Shown piece by piece: positions 46,259-57,769 of a stretch of DNA of 64,000 nt; position 1 is the first letter of the stretch, and each line of letters starts with the position of its first letter. The DNA is from Cryptomeria japonica (lineage: Eukaryota > Streptophyta > Pinopsida > Cupressales > Cupressaceae). Position numbers and translations under genes: made by a program. Under the pieces are notes generated by a model that saw nothing but the letters and a program-made list of their open reading frames with translations, was not told where the DNA came from and did no database searches. The stretch is taken from contig NW_026728914.1 in NCBI RefSeq assembly GCF_030272615.1, forward strand, positions 422,595 through 486,594. Direction: 5' to 3'.

Positions 46259-46688
46259 TCATATAATATTTAAGATTTTTAAAACTAGCATTCTCATCAA
46301 AATGATAAATGAGGTGTAAGGTTACCTACTAAAATATATTTTAAATAATATATTGGAGGGTATAAAATCATATAATGTTAAATTTGAAATTATATTAAAG
46401 GATACAAAATTACATAATGATAGTTATATGTTATGTAAACAATTTGATTTTAAAATATAAAAATCTAAACATGAAAGTATGCAAATTGATTTGAAAATAT
46501 AAGTTGTATCCATATTTTTATTTTTGCAACAAATAATTTTAAATACCTAGAAAACATCACACACTACAAATAAGTTGGCCTAAATCATTGCCAAATGATA
46601 CATTAGATTTTACAAATGGGCCAAGGGAAGCTTTTGGTGGACCTACGTTGGAGGGATAAAATGGCTTGCAACCCACTTTTCAAATGGG

Positions 46689-47401
46689 TTGAAGAAACCC
46701 TACACCGTCCAAATCTCCCTTCAATCCAAAAGGAATCACCAAGGAGAAGGTTCTAGATGGACAGGCACAATAAGAAGAAATGATTTGGAAAGAAACATCA
46801 CTTTCATAAGAGGAAATGTTATAAATGCCAACAAGATAAGCCCAAAACTTAGAACTGCAAGATTATATGTCATATATGGGTCCCCAAAGGGAAAGATCAA
46901 ACAAAAATGCCTCTGGACCTAGCAAAAATAGATGGTCATGAAAAACGATTGAAGATTACTTTTGAAGATGAAGCTCTTACATTCCTAGTTAAAGATTTAC
47001 AAAGCAGAGCCCTTATCGGTAAGTTTTGGAACCATATCCCGTCTAAGTTTGAGATGTTTAATTGGGCTGAATATCATTGGAAAGGGGTCTACAATGTCTT
47101 CTTCCTCGAGCAACAACTAGGTCTTTTTGTAGTCCTCTTTAATAACAAGGAAGATAGAGATCAAACCCTCTAAAGGAAAACCTGGCTTATGAATGGGGCT
47201 GGTCTTTTCATACAACCATGGATACCCAACTTCCACCCTTCCTTATCTGCCATTAAATTCATACCGGCATGGGTCCAACTTCACACACTCCTATTAGGAT
47301 ATATTGAAAGTGAAGTACTCATAGAAACCACTTTTTTAATCTCGTACAAAATTAAAATTTATTCCATTTATTCTATTATGTATTTCCTCAAAGCCATATA
47401 A
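46689..47401 (+). pseudogene. DUF4283-domain relic in the LRR gene interval
   Basis: The plus-strand frames read EALTFLVKDLQSRALIGKFW, WKGVYNVFFLEQQLGLFVV, FNNKEDRDQTL and then, after a TAA, WLMNGAGLFIQPWIPNFHP and IPAWVQLHTLLLGY. This is the DUF4283 order: a xxGKF start, FxxxEDRDxxL, then GPWxxxGxxLxLxPWxPxFxP and IPVWVRLxxLP. The stop stands where Gln is usual. A basic N-terminal stretch starts near 46689. It lies on the opposite strand between the candidate first exon (47784) and LRR fragment A, so it could be an insertion in that intron. Confidence 0.7.
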
Positions 47402-47714
47402 TTATATTTTATCTAATACAAAATTAAAATTTATTCCTTTCTATTCTATTATATATTTCCTCAAAGACATAAATATCTAGCGACTCAAAACCTGGATCTG
47501 AGAAAGTTTGGCAACAATAATTTTCAGTATAGAATCAATCTTTTTAATGTTATATGGTGACCAATTACCCGCTACTCAACCGTTCACCATATTATCACAA
47601 GATTAATCTTTAATCGAATTTGAGAAAAATTTAATCTGGTTTCCTCTGATAGTACTGAAAAAAAGGGCATATAAAATGAACAAAGATCTTAGATTAAAAC
47701 TACTTCTTACGTAC

Positions 47715-47784
47715 CTACGATAACATCTTTACTGTCTTCCATTTCCCTACTACTTCTGGCGTTGTTGGAGAGTCCCGAAGCCAT
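47715..47784 (-). CDS. Candidate first coding exon of the LRR gene (copy 3 of the module)
   Basis: ATG at 47784, 23 codons (MASGLSNNARSSREMEDSK followed by DVIV), ending one base into a codon before GTACGTAAG, a strong splice donor at 47706-47714. The module around it, roughly 47520-47970, matches 28300-28860 and 28890-29420, and only this copy keeps both ATG and open frame. LRR fragment A lies 1.45 kb downstream on the same strand. I infer that the two belonged to one gene; nothing in the peptide itself names the function. Confidence 0.45.
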
Positions 47785-47970
47785 CTTATCGCTAAACCAA
47801 CTAAATAACTTTTCCTTGAGAACAAGTGAGGGTTTCTCCACTTAAAAAGGGTAAGGCAGGCTCACCTTAACTTGCTAGGAAAGTGCTGAGAAAAGAAAAA
47901 CCTAACCATGGAAACTTCCGTGTCGTTGAAGTCGGGTACCTAGGCAATTGCTGATTCACTAAACGGGTAT
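47785..47970 (-). promoter_or_regulatory. Putative leader/promoter of the first-exon module
   Basis: Upstream of the ATG on the minus strand, strings such as CACGGAAGTTTCC and CTTTCCTCGCAAGTT-type are kept in all three module copies (28760-28860, 29280-29400 and here). Conservation outside the exon suggests a shared leader or promoter. I see no clear TATA box. Confidence 0.35.
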
Positions 47971-48144
47971 CTAGGAAATTGCCGATTCACTAAATTAAAA
48001 GAAACTACCTAGCGTGAATGCAATCTACAAGTTGAGATGCTCGAAACAATATTTCCTACTTTGCGCCCCCATTTCCAAGTATAAGCAAGGAGAGTTTGAA
48101 TTGTTTTTGTTTCAATGGGAAAAAATGGTAAAAAGGTGAATAGA

Positions 48145-48435
48145 AAAAAAACAAGTTGAGGTTCAATGTATGAGAAAGATTTTTTGAAAGATGCATTGCT
48201 TAAACTTACAAGATCTAGAATAGAATTCAGAATTGGAATGGAAAAAAACAAGTTCAGGTTCAATGTTTGAGAAAGATTTTTTGAAAGATGCATTGCTGAA
48301 ACTTACAAGATCTAGAATGGAATTCAGAATTGGAATGGAAAAAAAACAAGTTCAGGTTCAATGTATGAGAAAGATTTTTTGAAAGATGTATTGCTTAAAC
48401 TTACAAGATCTAGAATAGAATTCAGAATTGGTAGA
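48145..48435. repeat. Tandem triplication of a 96-98-bp unit
   Basis: Units starting aacaagttgaggttcaatg at 48151, 48247 and 48345 differ by only a handful of bases. Each carries gagaaagattttttgaaagatg and acaagatctagaat. Confidence 0.92.
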
Positions 48436-48439
48436 AACT

Positions 48440-49115
48440 ATAAAGGAGCTGAGAAAGGATATATGAAAATGATATTCTTCAAAAAGTGTTAGAGATTGTT
48501 AGAAAGGAAAATGGAGAAAAAAAAGGAATGTGTAATTTTGTTTTATGAAGTCATAAAGAAGAATGAAGGTTTGGAAATTTGGTTAAATTTCTTGGAAAAA
48601 AGAGAATGATAATCTAAAGTTGAAGTCTTCAGTATGTGATAGCTCGTGTGATATGAGTGATTTATATCCTTCAATTGATATTGATGATGTACCTAAAGTT
48701 TCTTCAGGTAAAGATGGTAAAGTTGAAGGTAAGGATATGCGTGAATCTCCAAATTTTGTAGGTGCAAGTTGTTATGTTCAAAATAAAGGTTGTTGAAAAG
48801 AATATCAGTTTGAAAATCATGCAAAAAAATGGGATATTAAAGAAAATGAATAGAAAAATATGGGAAAGGAATCAAAGAGCCCATTCAACCAGTTATGAGG
48901 TCAAAGAATGAAGGTCTTGGATATGGTAAGAAAAATAGATCTTATGTTGCTAGGTGTTACAAGTTCATGCAAATCAACTCAAAGTATGCAATGTTTATAC
49001 TGTCATGGGGAAGGACATAAAGAAGAGAATTATTGCCTGATCTTCAGTATTGTTCTATTTGTGGATTGAAGAATCACTCAGAAAAACCATGTTGGAACAA
49101 ATAGTCAAAAGTTAC
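48440..49115 (+). pseudogene. Zinc-knuckle gag-like relic
   Basis: Two CCHC-like knuckles occur close together on the plus strand: CLYCHGEGHKEENYC (48992-49036, one residue too long before the last Cys) and CSICGLKNHSEKPC (49051-49092, perfect CX2CX4HX4C), in different frames. Upstream is Lys/Glu-rich coding-like sequence and a MRSRNEGLGYG string, which is G-patch-like. Paired knuckles with such a context fit a retroelement gag. The triplicated unit just before it may be part of the same frame. Family unassigned. Confidence 0.4.
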
Positions 49116-49949
49116 TAGTATGTTTGAAAAATATTATACAAGTCTAAGTGTTTGAATGTAAACAGAGGTAGTGATAAATCAAGGTTTGAATGTTTCACTC
49201 AAGTGGGTGATGACTTCTTTCTATTATTAGCACATTTAAAGGTGACACGAGTTTTCTTATGTTAGAGAAAGGAACATAAACCCTTATGATCTCTCGTGAG
49301 GGAGAGAGATGAGTAAATTGGTACCTCACATCTACAAAAAGTGTTTCCTAGTGAGTTGCAATGGTTTGGATTTCACCAAATTGAGCTATGTTGCACTAAC
49401 ATGGTCACATCAAATTGCAAAGATCTAGTTTTCAAAGCTTTGAGATCAAATTGTGAGTCTTAGCATCAACAGGGAGTATGATAGAAGGTGATTTTTGAGT
49501 CTCACCACCGTTCAAATGAATTTGATCTCCATGCATTGCAACACTACCATTCTGTGTTCCTTCACATGCGGAGTTTTGGTTAGCCTATTTATAGATTGCA
49601 TGTTTTGTTGAATATTAATTAACAAATTAGAAACTCAAGTAAATAATATATGCTCCTCTTTGGATTTCCCATGCCCTAATATTATAAAAGAGGCTACAAC
49701 CTCAATAAAAATTCCCTTTTGTACTCGTTAAATGGCAATTTACAAAACATAATCCATTGAAGTAAGTTGAATAAAATAAATTCTATTTGAGATTTATTTC
49801 TAACATTGTCTATGTTTTCCATTATTTCATTTGTATTTAGCATCTGCATTTTAAGAAACTACAAAAACTAGCTATTCTCATTTGATTCATACAAAGCTAT
49901 GATAGAACGCTAAGTCTTCCCTCCATGAAAGTAGCTTATCCTATGAATG
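49116..49949. other. Intergenic, nothing recognised
   Basis: AT-rich, with no coding similarity. It lies between the knuckle relic and the downstream end of LRR fragment B. Confidence 0.4.
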
Positions 49950-50815
49950 GTCTTGTCCTTTAGCCACTACCACTCTTTGAATTCCACTGGTGTACCTACA
50001 TCACCTAAGTTCGAGAACCTTTTACCTTTGAAGAGTCATAGACAAGATAGAAGATCCCCATTAGGTTGAAGGTCCACACGAAATTCAAAATTGTCAATAT
50101 TGATTTCCTTACGAGAACAGCAACTCATATTGATTTTCTCTAATCGTGGGAAATTTCCTATTTTGGGAAGTCCTTTAATATTGTCATTATAGATTAGATG
50201 GAGTACCTATAATTCATGACAACCAATAATATTAGAGGATCTTCAACCCTCTTTCAATTATATAAAATTAGTTTGTTTAACTTCTTCAATAATGAGAAGT
50301 TGGGAAACCTTTGTAATTTTTTTATAACATCCTCCAGCAAGACACAATATGTTAGATCTTTTAACTCCCTTATACCATAGTAGCTAAGTTTGTGCACTAT
50401 AAAATTTGATAAAAGTTTGAAACTTGGAAGCTCCTTTAGATTCCTCAAACTCTATTGTTGAAGATTTTTCAGTTTGCAATAAGACTCTAACTTTTGAACA
50501 TAAATCATATTTTTTATGAAACAAACATCTCTATTTGGACTTCCATATCTAGACATGGATTTAAAGAAGTTGGCATATTTATAGATGCCTTCAGTGCATT
50601 ATGGTCCCATACTATAATTTTTGATAGTTTCTTAAGTCCAATGTCAAATGGTGGGAAATCTCATCAAGAGGCTTTGGGTGACACTACTCTAAAGTTCCAT
50701 TCATTCTGTATAATCACTTGGGGCCACTTGACTTTATGACACACGCCAAATGTCACTTTCTCCAAATATGGAAAACCATTCAACCTTGAGAACTCCAAGA
50801 GGGATTGACAAGAAA
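49950..50815 (-). pseudogene. LRR fragment B, paralogue of fragment A
   Basis: The minus strand follows fragment A motif by motif: LNGFPYLEKVTFGVC, KLSKIIVWDHNALKA, SLRNLKELPSFKLLSNF, LQRFPNFSLLKKLNKLILYN and a decayed end. Here the segment that is frameshifted in A is in frame. However, TAG at 50452-50454 replaces the Trp of fragment A's LWNLRNLKEL, and other stops occur above and below. Fragments A and B are therefore independent pseudogenes of one family. Confidence 0.6.
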
Positions 50816-51299
50816 AGATTAATCTCTATCAAGAATGCACCAGTAAGATCTCATAGCTAATTGATGACTTGGTTAGTTTAGGAAGTTTAAACATTGGATT
50901 TACTTTGCTTAGCTAGAGCTAGGTTGGCTATTGCAATTTTTATTACCTTCATGTGCTATCAAGTCTTCACAATTATGTAGGACTTCAATTTTTTTAGAAA
51001 TGTGAAATGATCTATTATCTATCTACAACTAAGATTTAAATGTGTTAGTCATTATGTAGCTCACCACATTAGTATGTCTAGTGAGAAATATCCTTAAATT
51101 GAATGCTCAAAGATTCAACCAAAGCTTAATCATAAAATCCCTAGTAGTTGAACAAAACACTTATCATTTATTGTTAGAACAATATCATATTCTTATTTAA
51201 AATATAATGTAACTGCAACCTAAATGATTTAAACATCTTTTAGCAACCATAAATCTTGTTATCTCTAACCTTTGTATCCAACACAAATGATCCAATAAT
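50816..51299. other. Intergenic or intron-like, nothing recognised
   Basis: AT-rich sequence between block B and LRR fragment B. It may be an intron of the former gene. Confidence 0.35.
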
Positions 51300-51720
51300 C
51301 AAACACAAAAAAAATATTTATTGTTATAAAAGCAACACATTATTTTTATTAAATAACTTATATCCAACTTTAAATGATCATAAATGTTTTTGAGAACCTT
51401 GCACATTTGATGAAAAAACATAAGGTATTTATGGCACTCACCTTTTAAATTTTTTATAGGACGAACATATAATATGAAGTCCTTTAATCCATAGACATTG
51501 TCACCCCAATATTTATACAATAAGAATAGTATCTTTCTACATAACAATAATGCTTGTTTAAATGAACACCCTATTTTATAAATAACACACTTATAATGGA
51601 TAGTCATGATATTTTATATAAAGCAAAAAATATTCATTACACTTGTAATTTACATTCATAGATTCCCTTGTCCATATAAAGATTCATCTTGATAAAAAAA
51701 TTATCACTTGTTTATTTTTA
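51300..51720 (-). other. Conserved block B, partner of 44930-45400
   Basis: Matches block A along about 400 bp, with shared aacacaaaaa...tatttattgt, the GGTGAGTG donor-like site and an exon-like frame now interrupted by stops. Block A lies after its LRR fragment, whereas block B lies before its own, so block B probably belongs to a further, lost gene copy upstream. Confidence 0.45.
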
Positions 51721-52131
51721 TTTAAATTTACATAATTAAAAATCCTATAATCAAACAACCTTTATAACACTAACTAAAAGAGACCCTCCATACATCCAAA
51801 ATAGACGCCTCCAGATCATAAAACTCATGCAACAACTTTCAAGGAAGAGCTTTAAAAAAGGTCATCCCACATAACTAGTGGAGATGGTATTAAAAAATTG
51901 GATAGATGCCTCCAATCATAAATACCAGCGAAAGTCAAATAAAAACTTTTAAAACCCATATAACTAGACGTAGTTTAGTAAAATTGACATGTCGTCTAAC
52001 TGTTGAAAACCTAGTTGTTGACCATATAAGGTAAGAAATAAGTAAAAGCATTACCAGAGGTATAACATTATATGCAATCCTGGGGGTTCCAAAGATTAGG
52101 CACCCATCAACCTAGGACCCTACGACGAACT
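51721..52131. other. Intergenic, nothing recognised
   Basis: AT-rich, no coding similarity. The last five bases, gaact (52127-52131), would be the target duplication beside the copia LTR. Confidence 0.4.
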
Positions 52132-54248
52132 TGTTGGAAGTGGATTTATTTTGAGAGGAGGGGGGGGGGGTTGAATAAGAGTGATTGTAATTCTGACCCA
52201 ATTTGAGAAAATATACAAATTAGAATACAACAACTTTGTTTGAAAACTTGCAACCAATGAGCAACAATGAGATACCAACCCTTAGAGAATCAGACTTGAC
52301 CATAACCGACTTTTGCAAAAGTAAACAAAATTTGAACATCACAAGTAATGCAAAATAAGAATTAATGAACATGACAAGATTTGTGACCAGTAAACCATAT
52401 AAATAACAAAGGTATTAGAGCATTAAACTAATGAAACAAATAGAGACAAAGATGAGCATAGAACACCATAGATTTCATGAGTGGAAAACCCTCTTCGAGT
52501 AGAAAAACCACTTGGCAAAGAATTTCCTTTTATTAATTCAAAAAGCACCAACTCTGTACACTGAATTTAGAAGTATCAAACTTCAGGGAGCACCAACCCC
52601 CATATCTCATATTATATCAATAATATCTCAAGTTGCAAACATTGAAAAATTTATAACTACATCATGCTTATGAATCTACAAACTTGCCAATGTTTGAATG
52701 AGGTTTCTGAAATAATGATATGCAATAATTTCAGTTACAAGGTACTGTTATCACAATATGACATATTTCTCAGTATCACTATGTGATACAAATAGAAAGT
52801 GCAACATATACTCTATTTTAAATCAGAGTAACAAATCAAATCTTTTTCCAATGTATATCATTTAACCAAAAACTTTATACCCTGTATTTGAAAAACAGTA
52901 AAATGCTCTGTTCCTCATTCCAATTCAATCACTTTCTCACTATAAACATGAAAAAATGTCTCTTTTTAAATTTTCAGTCTATTGAAACCAAAGGTCTTCA
53001 AATTGTAACCCTTGTAAAGGGTTACCAAACCCTTATTAGGGTTTGAAGAATAACTAAAACAACCAAAAAACTGAATATCGACCAAGGAAGAGATCTTTCT
53101 AGTTAGATCTTTTTGGTTAATCCCCTCATAACCTTTTTTTCCGGATATCAAGTAAAACAGAAATTACAAAGATAATAGAATTATTCTTTTTGTTCAAGAT
53201 CCCTCTTGTTTTTTGTTTTGAAAAAGATAAATCTTTCAACAATAGATAATCCTTTTTTTTTGCTAGAATATCTAAAACAAAATGTTATTGAAAATTTTTT
53301 TCAATGCTTTCATTTGATTTCTAGATTCGAGGGAATCAAGTTTCAAACGGATCTACCTTTAAGAAAAACATGAATAATACAAAATAGCTGATTGCCCAAC
53401 CAGAAAGAAGATATAATCCCACAAAATCTGCCCTAACTTATTATAAGTTGAGTCCCAAATAATAATTAAAGATGATTTGAAATCCGCAAGGTCAATAGAC
53501 CGAATACTTGCCACATCATCATAAACTGCCCAATCAACATAGAAACTTGACACATTTCATTCTAATGACCATTGTCAAGTGCTGTAAAAAAAATCATTAG
53601 TCATGTAAGATCAAAGAATATAATGAATGTCAAGTCATCATATTTCATATCACCGATTTTCCAGATGAACAGTTGGCTAGTGCTTGATTAGCACTTAAAA
53701 TAACAACCTTCAACATGCCGAGAAGCTAATGTAAAAAATGCCATACACCATAAAATGCTAAATGAACATATGCCGATAGCAATTTTCTTAGTGCTTAATA
53801 GTAAATACTTAAGTATTTTATAATAAAGACTTAATAATCAACATATAAAATAATAAATGCCATAAGCACTAGGTGCTAAGTGAAATATAAGCCATGTCAA
53901 CCTTGCACTATACAGTGTGCCTCATAACCATGCACCATAATGAAATTGTATGAATGATATACAACTCGTCACAATGGAACCCTTTTTGTTATCAAGGACA
54001 ACTAAGGGGCAATAAACTCCCCATTTGTCCTTGATGGCAAAAAATCATGCCATCATTGACTTTGTAATGCCAAAATACCACTATAAAAAAAGATAAGTCA
54101 TAGAATACAGAATGCCAAATGCCAATGCCAGACTGCCAATATTAGAATACAAATGCCAAATGCCATGTCAGTAAATATACAAACTATCACAGAAATCACT
54201 GAAGTCAAATTACCACTCAAGCTCGTCACATGCCAATATTGTCTGTCA
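52132..54248 (-). repeat. Long 3' LTR of the SIRE-like element
   Basis: On the minus strand it starts TGACAGACAATATTGG at 54248, just after the purine tract. I place its end at ...CCACTTCCAACA (52132), about 2.1 kb. The C-run near the end (52160-52171) followed by CTCTC is typical of SIRE LTR 3' ends. The far edge is inferred without a partner LTR. The body has no coding region. A hairpin at 53986-54040 pairs atcaaggaca with tgtccttgat. Confidence 0.55.
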
Positions 54249-54254
54249 ATTATG

Positions 54255-54270
54255 CTTTCTCCCCCTTTTT
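54255..54270 (-). other. Polypurine tract of the SIRE-like element
   Basis: The minus strand reads AAAAAGGGGGAGAAAG six bases before the LTR start. It agrees with the direction of the pol genes above it. Confidence 0.75.
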
Positions 54271-54299
54271 GTCTCAAGGATAAAGGGAAAAGCAACAAG

Positions 54300-54830
54300 G
54301 TGCTTCTTGTGGAGAGCTTTTCTCCCCCTCAACATGTTCATGATGTGAGAAGACAAGATGGAGAGAAGACTCCCAACTATTCTCAGAACCTCTCAAATGT
54401 TTCTTTAGATAATGCTTTAGTAAATATATCAGCCACTTGTGCCTAAGAAGGTACATATAGAAGTTGAAACTCATTAGCTAACACTTGTTCTCATAGAAAA
54501 TGTAATTTGATAGAAACATGTTTAGTGAGAGAATGCATGACAGGAATTTTAGAAAGATTGATGGTATTAGTGTTATCACAGAAAATTGAAATTGGCTTAG
54601 TAACAGAAATGCCCATATCTATAATTTGATGAGACATCCAAATTAATTGAGTACAACATGTTGTAGCAGCTATGTTCTCAGATTCAGCAGTAGACAAGGT
54701 GACACAATCTTGCTTTTTGTTGTACCAGGCAACAAGACAATCTCCTAGAAACAAAACTACACCATTGGTACTTTTTCTATCATCTAGATAGCCAGCCTAG
54801 TCAGCACAAGTGAAACCAACAAGAGAAAAT
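54300..54830 (-). pseudogene. copia RNase H
   Basis: The frame reads SLVGFTCAD, then a TAG (54797-54799) where relatives have Trp or Tyr, then DRKSTNGVVLFLGDCLVAWYNKKQ, TLSTAESENIAATTC, IFCDNTNTINLSK and HSLTKHVSIKLHF. A TGA follows where Arg is usual, and further codons include AQVADIFTKALS. The order ADxAG...STAE...CDN...KHIxxxxHF is diagnostic. It degrades the RNA strand during reverse transcription; this copy is broken by at least three stops. Confidence 0.85.
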
Positions 54831-55916
54831 TCATTTTTCTAGAGGATACCATAATCCAAAATTGAAAGTTCCTTGAATGTACTTGAAGTTTCTTGTCATA
54901 GCATTCAAATGAGATTGTTTAGGGGCAGATTGGAAAATTGAAACCAAACATACTGCATAGATCAAGTTAGGTCTAGATGCAGTCAAATATAGTAAACTAC
55001 CTATCATGGATCTATACTCTGATTGATTTACCTCAGAAGAATCATCATTCTTAGTCAATTTGCAGCTAGTCTCCATTGGAGTACCAACTGGTTTGCAATC
55101 TATCATGTTAAACTTCTTAAGCATTTCTTTTGTGTATTTCATTTGTGACAGAAATATGCCATCTTCAAGCTGCATTACTTGAAGACCAAGAAAAAAGGTT
55201 AATTCACCCAATGTGGACATTTCAAATTCAGATTCCGTGAGTTTTGAAAACTTTTTGGACAAGGAATTATTATTGTAGCCAAAAATAATATCATCCACAT
55301 ATACTTCAACAACTAATTTATCATTACCTTCAACCATAACATATAAGTTACTATGAACTCCACCTCTAGTGAATCCATTTGTTGTAAGGTGGGCACCCAA
55401 CCTAGAGTACCAGGCTCTTGGAGCTTGTTTAAGGCCATAAAGAGCCTTTTTCAACCTATATACATAATCAGGTTTATCTGCAGAGACAAACCCTTCTGGC
55501 TATTCCATATACACCTCCTAATCAAGATAACCATTTGGGAATGTTGTTTTAATATCCATTTGATAGATTTTAAAGTTTTTAAAGCAAGAATATGCAAGAA
55601 ATATTCGTATTGACTCTAGCAGAGAAATAGGTGCAAATGTTTCACTAAAATATACACCTTCTTGTTGTGCATAACCTTTACAAATAAAGCCTACCTTATT
55701 CCTAACAACTTTACCAGATTCATCAAGTTTATTTCTGAAAATCCATTTTCCCCCTATGACATTTTTATCATCTGGTCTAGGCACTAGTTCCCAGGTTTTA
55801 TTCTTTTCTATTTGACTGATTTCATCTCTCATTGCATTTAACCAGCAATCAACAATCAATGCACCAAAGATAAATTTAGGTTCAAAATCAGTTACCAAAC
55901 AATAATACTCAACCAT
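54831..55916 (-). pseudogene. copia reverse transcriptase
   Basis: Starts with the copia block NAMRDEISQIEKNKTWELV and GGKWIFRNKLDESG, then KGYAQQEGVYFSETFAP and YQMDIKTTFPNGYLD. Two stops follow (after LD, and after VYME where Gln is usual). Then come KKALYGLKQAPRAWYSRL, the catalytic VEVYVDDIIFG, and LTFFLGLQVMQ with a REYRSMIGSLLYL-like end. The YVDD box is intact. Synthesises DNA from element RNA when in a complete polyprotein. Confidence 0.9.
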
Positions 55917-56990
55917 CTAAGCTTGTTGATTAGTTTTTGCTCTTCTCTTAGTCATGATTCCTGCATTTATGTCACCAATAACCTGACTTTGAGGATATCT
56001 TTTTTTAATGATTCTGGAGGGTGTATATAGAGGAATTTCTGCTTTAGGTCTAGATGCAGTTTTAGGACTAGATGCATTCTCTTCATTTGTTATTTCTGCT
56101 TCAACAGGCTTAGGAGTTTGATCAAGTCTTATTAGAGTATTCTCCTCAGAATCCTGCACATCATCACTTAGAAACAATTGCTTATAAAATCTTATATTAA
56201 TTGTTTCAACAATTTTATTCAACCTATTATTGAAACATTTATAAGCTTTGCTATGAGTGGAGTATCCAAGAAAGATACCCTCATTAGTTTTAGTGTCAAA
56301 GCTTCCTAGATTTTCTTCATCTCTTTTAATGTAACACTTGCATCCAAAACTCTTAAAATATTTAATAGAAGCAACTTTACCATACCAAAGTTCATATAGA
56401 GTGAAGGTAGATTTTGCCCTGATTTGCACACGATTCAGAATATAAATTGCTATGTGAATAACTTCTTTCCAATACCTGACTGGAAGATTTGCTTCATTGA
56501 GCATTGTCCGAGCCATTTCTTTGGCTTTTCTATTTTTTCTCTCAACCACTCCATTCTATTGAGGTGTTCGAGCATCGGCATATTGTCTTTTAATGCCATG
56601 AATTTCACAGTAATCTATGAATTCTTGTGATGGAAACTCACCACCTTTATCTGATCTTAAGCATTTTAATTTCAGATCAGTTTCACGTTCAACCATTTTC
56701 TTGAAAATTTTAAATCTGTTAAATGCTTCAGATTTGTGTTTGAGAAAAGTGACCCATACCATTCTTGTACAATCATCCTCAAAGAGCATGAAGTATTTTT
56801 CACCATTGATGGATTGTGTTTTTGTTGGACCACATAAATCTGTGTGAACTAGTTGTAATGGTCTGGTAGAATAGTGTTCTTTAGATTTAAAAGATACTTT
56901 TGTCTGTTTGCCTTTCAGACACTCTTTGCACACAAAGTTTGTTGGTTTACTCAAGATGGGTAAGCCTCTGACATTCTAATTCTTGCTGAT
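55917..56990 (-). pseudogene. copia integrase
   Basis: GAG-pre-integrase end CKECLKGKQTKVSF is followed by the core: LVHTDLCGPTKTQS, FEDDCTRMVWVTFLKHKSEAF and CLRSDKGGEFPSQEF. The motif PQQNGxxER is cut by TAG at 56556-56558 in place of the second Gln. Reading resumes with VVERKNRKAKEMARTML, so Asp, Asp and Glu are all present. The C-terminal LWYGKVASIKYFKSFGCKCYI and an acidic linker with TPSRIIKKRYPQSQVIGD lead to the reverse transcriptase. A stop at 55917-55919 separates them. Confidence 0.9.
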
Positions 56991-57038
56991 TCAAACTAGA
57001 TTATCAAAGTTCACATGCCCCAAGCGCTTGTGCCACAA

Positions 57039-57769
57039 CTAGTTTTCATCTACTTGACCCATAAGGAACATGCCTTCATTGTTTTCATAGTTTGAGGAGT
57101 CAAGCAAGTTGTAAATATTGCCAATTATTCTTAAACCAGCAACAATAATTTTACCAGATTTATTTTTGATAGCACAACCTCGAGAACTAAAAGTTACATT
57201 ATAACCATTGTCACAGATTTGACCGACACTCAACAAATTATATTTTAATCCTTCAATAAAATATACATCATGGATTGGAGTATCATCATTTAGTAGAAGG
57301 GTACCCTTACCTCTGACAAAGGCTCCTGAATTATCACCAAATCTTACAAAACCTTCATCAAAATCTTGCAAGTGAAGGAATTTATTTCTGTCTCTTGTTA
57401 TATGGTGTGAACAACCACTATCCAACACCCACATTGATTTCTTATTTGATAGAAGTACAATTTGCATAATCATTGATTGTTCAGTGCTAGGTAAAAACTT
57501 TTGTTTCCACACCTTATCAATGTTTGGCTTTGATTTGCACTGAGTAGAGGTATGTCCAAAGGTGTTACATTTAATGCACTTCACAGTGTTTGGAAATCCA
57601 TAGGCTTGTTTGTGTCCAAACATAGGAGTTCTATGCTGCAAAAATATGCAAGTGTTTACCTTATGGCCAAACTTATTGCAATAAAAGCAATAGACATGAA
57701 AAAAATTGAACCTATATGGTGTCATTCTGTTGTAAGCTTGGATTGCTTTCTGTTTGCAGGCCTAGTAAT
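57039..57769 (-). pseudogene. copia knuckles and protease
   Basis: Two knuckles, CFYCNKFGHKVNTC and CIKCNTFGHTSTQC, precede the retropepsin motif WVLDSGCSHHITRD. The protease body ends in a GLKYNLLSVGQICDNGY stretch. The active-site DSG is intact. The frame closes at 57039 after FLMGQVDEN. Confidence 0.88.
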
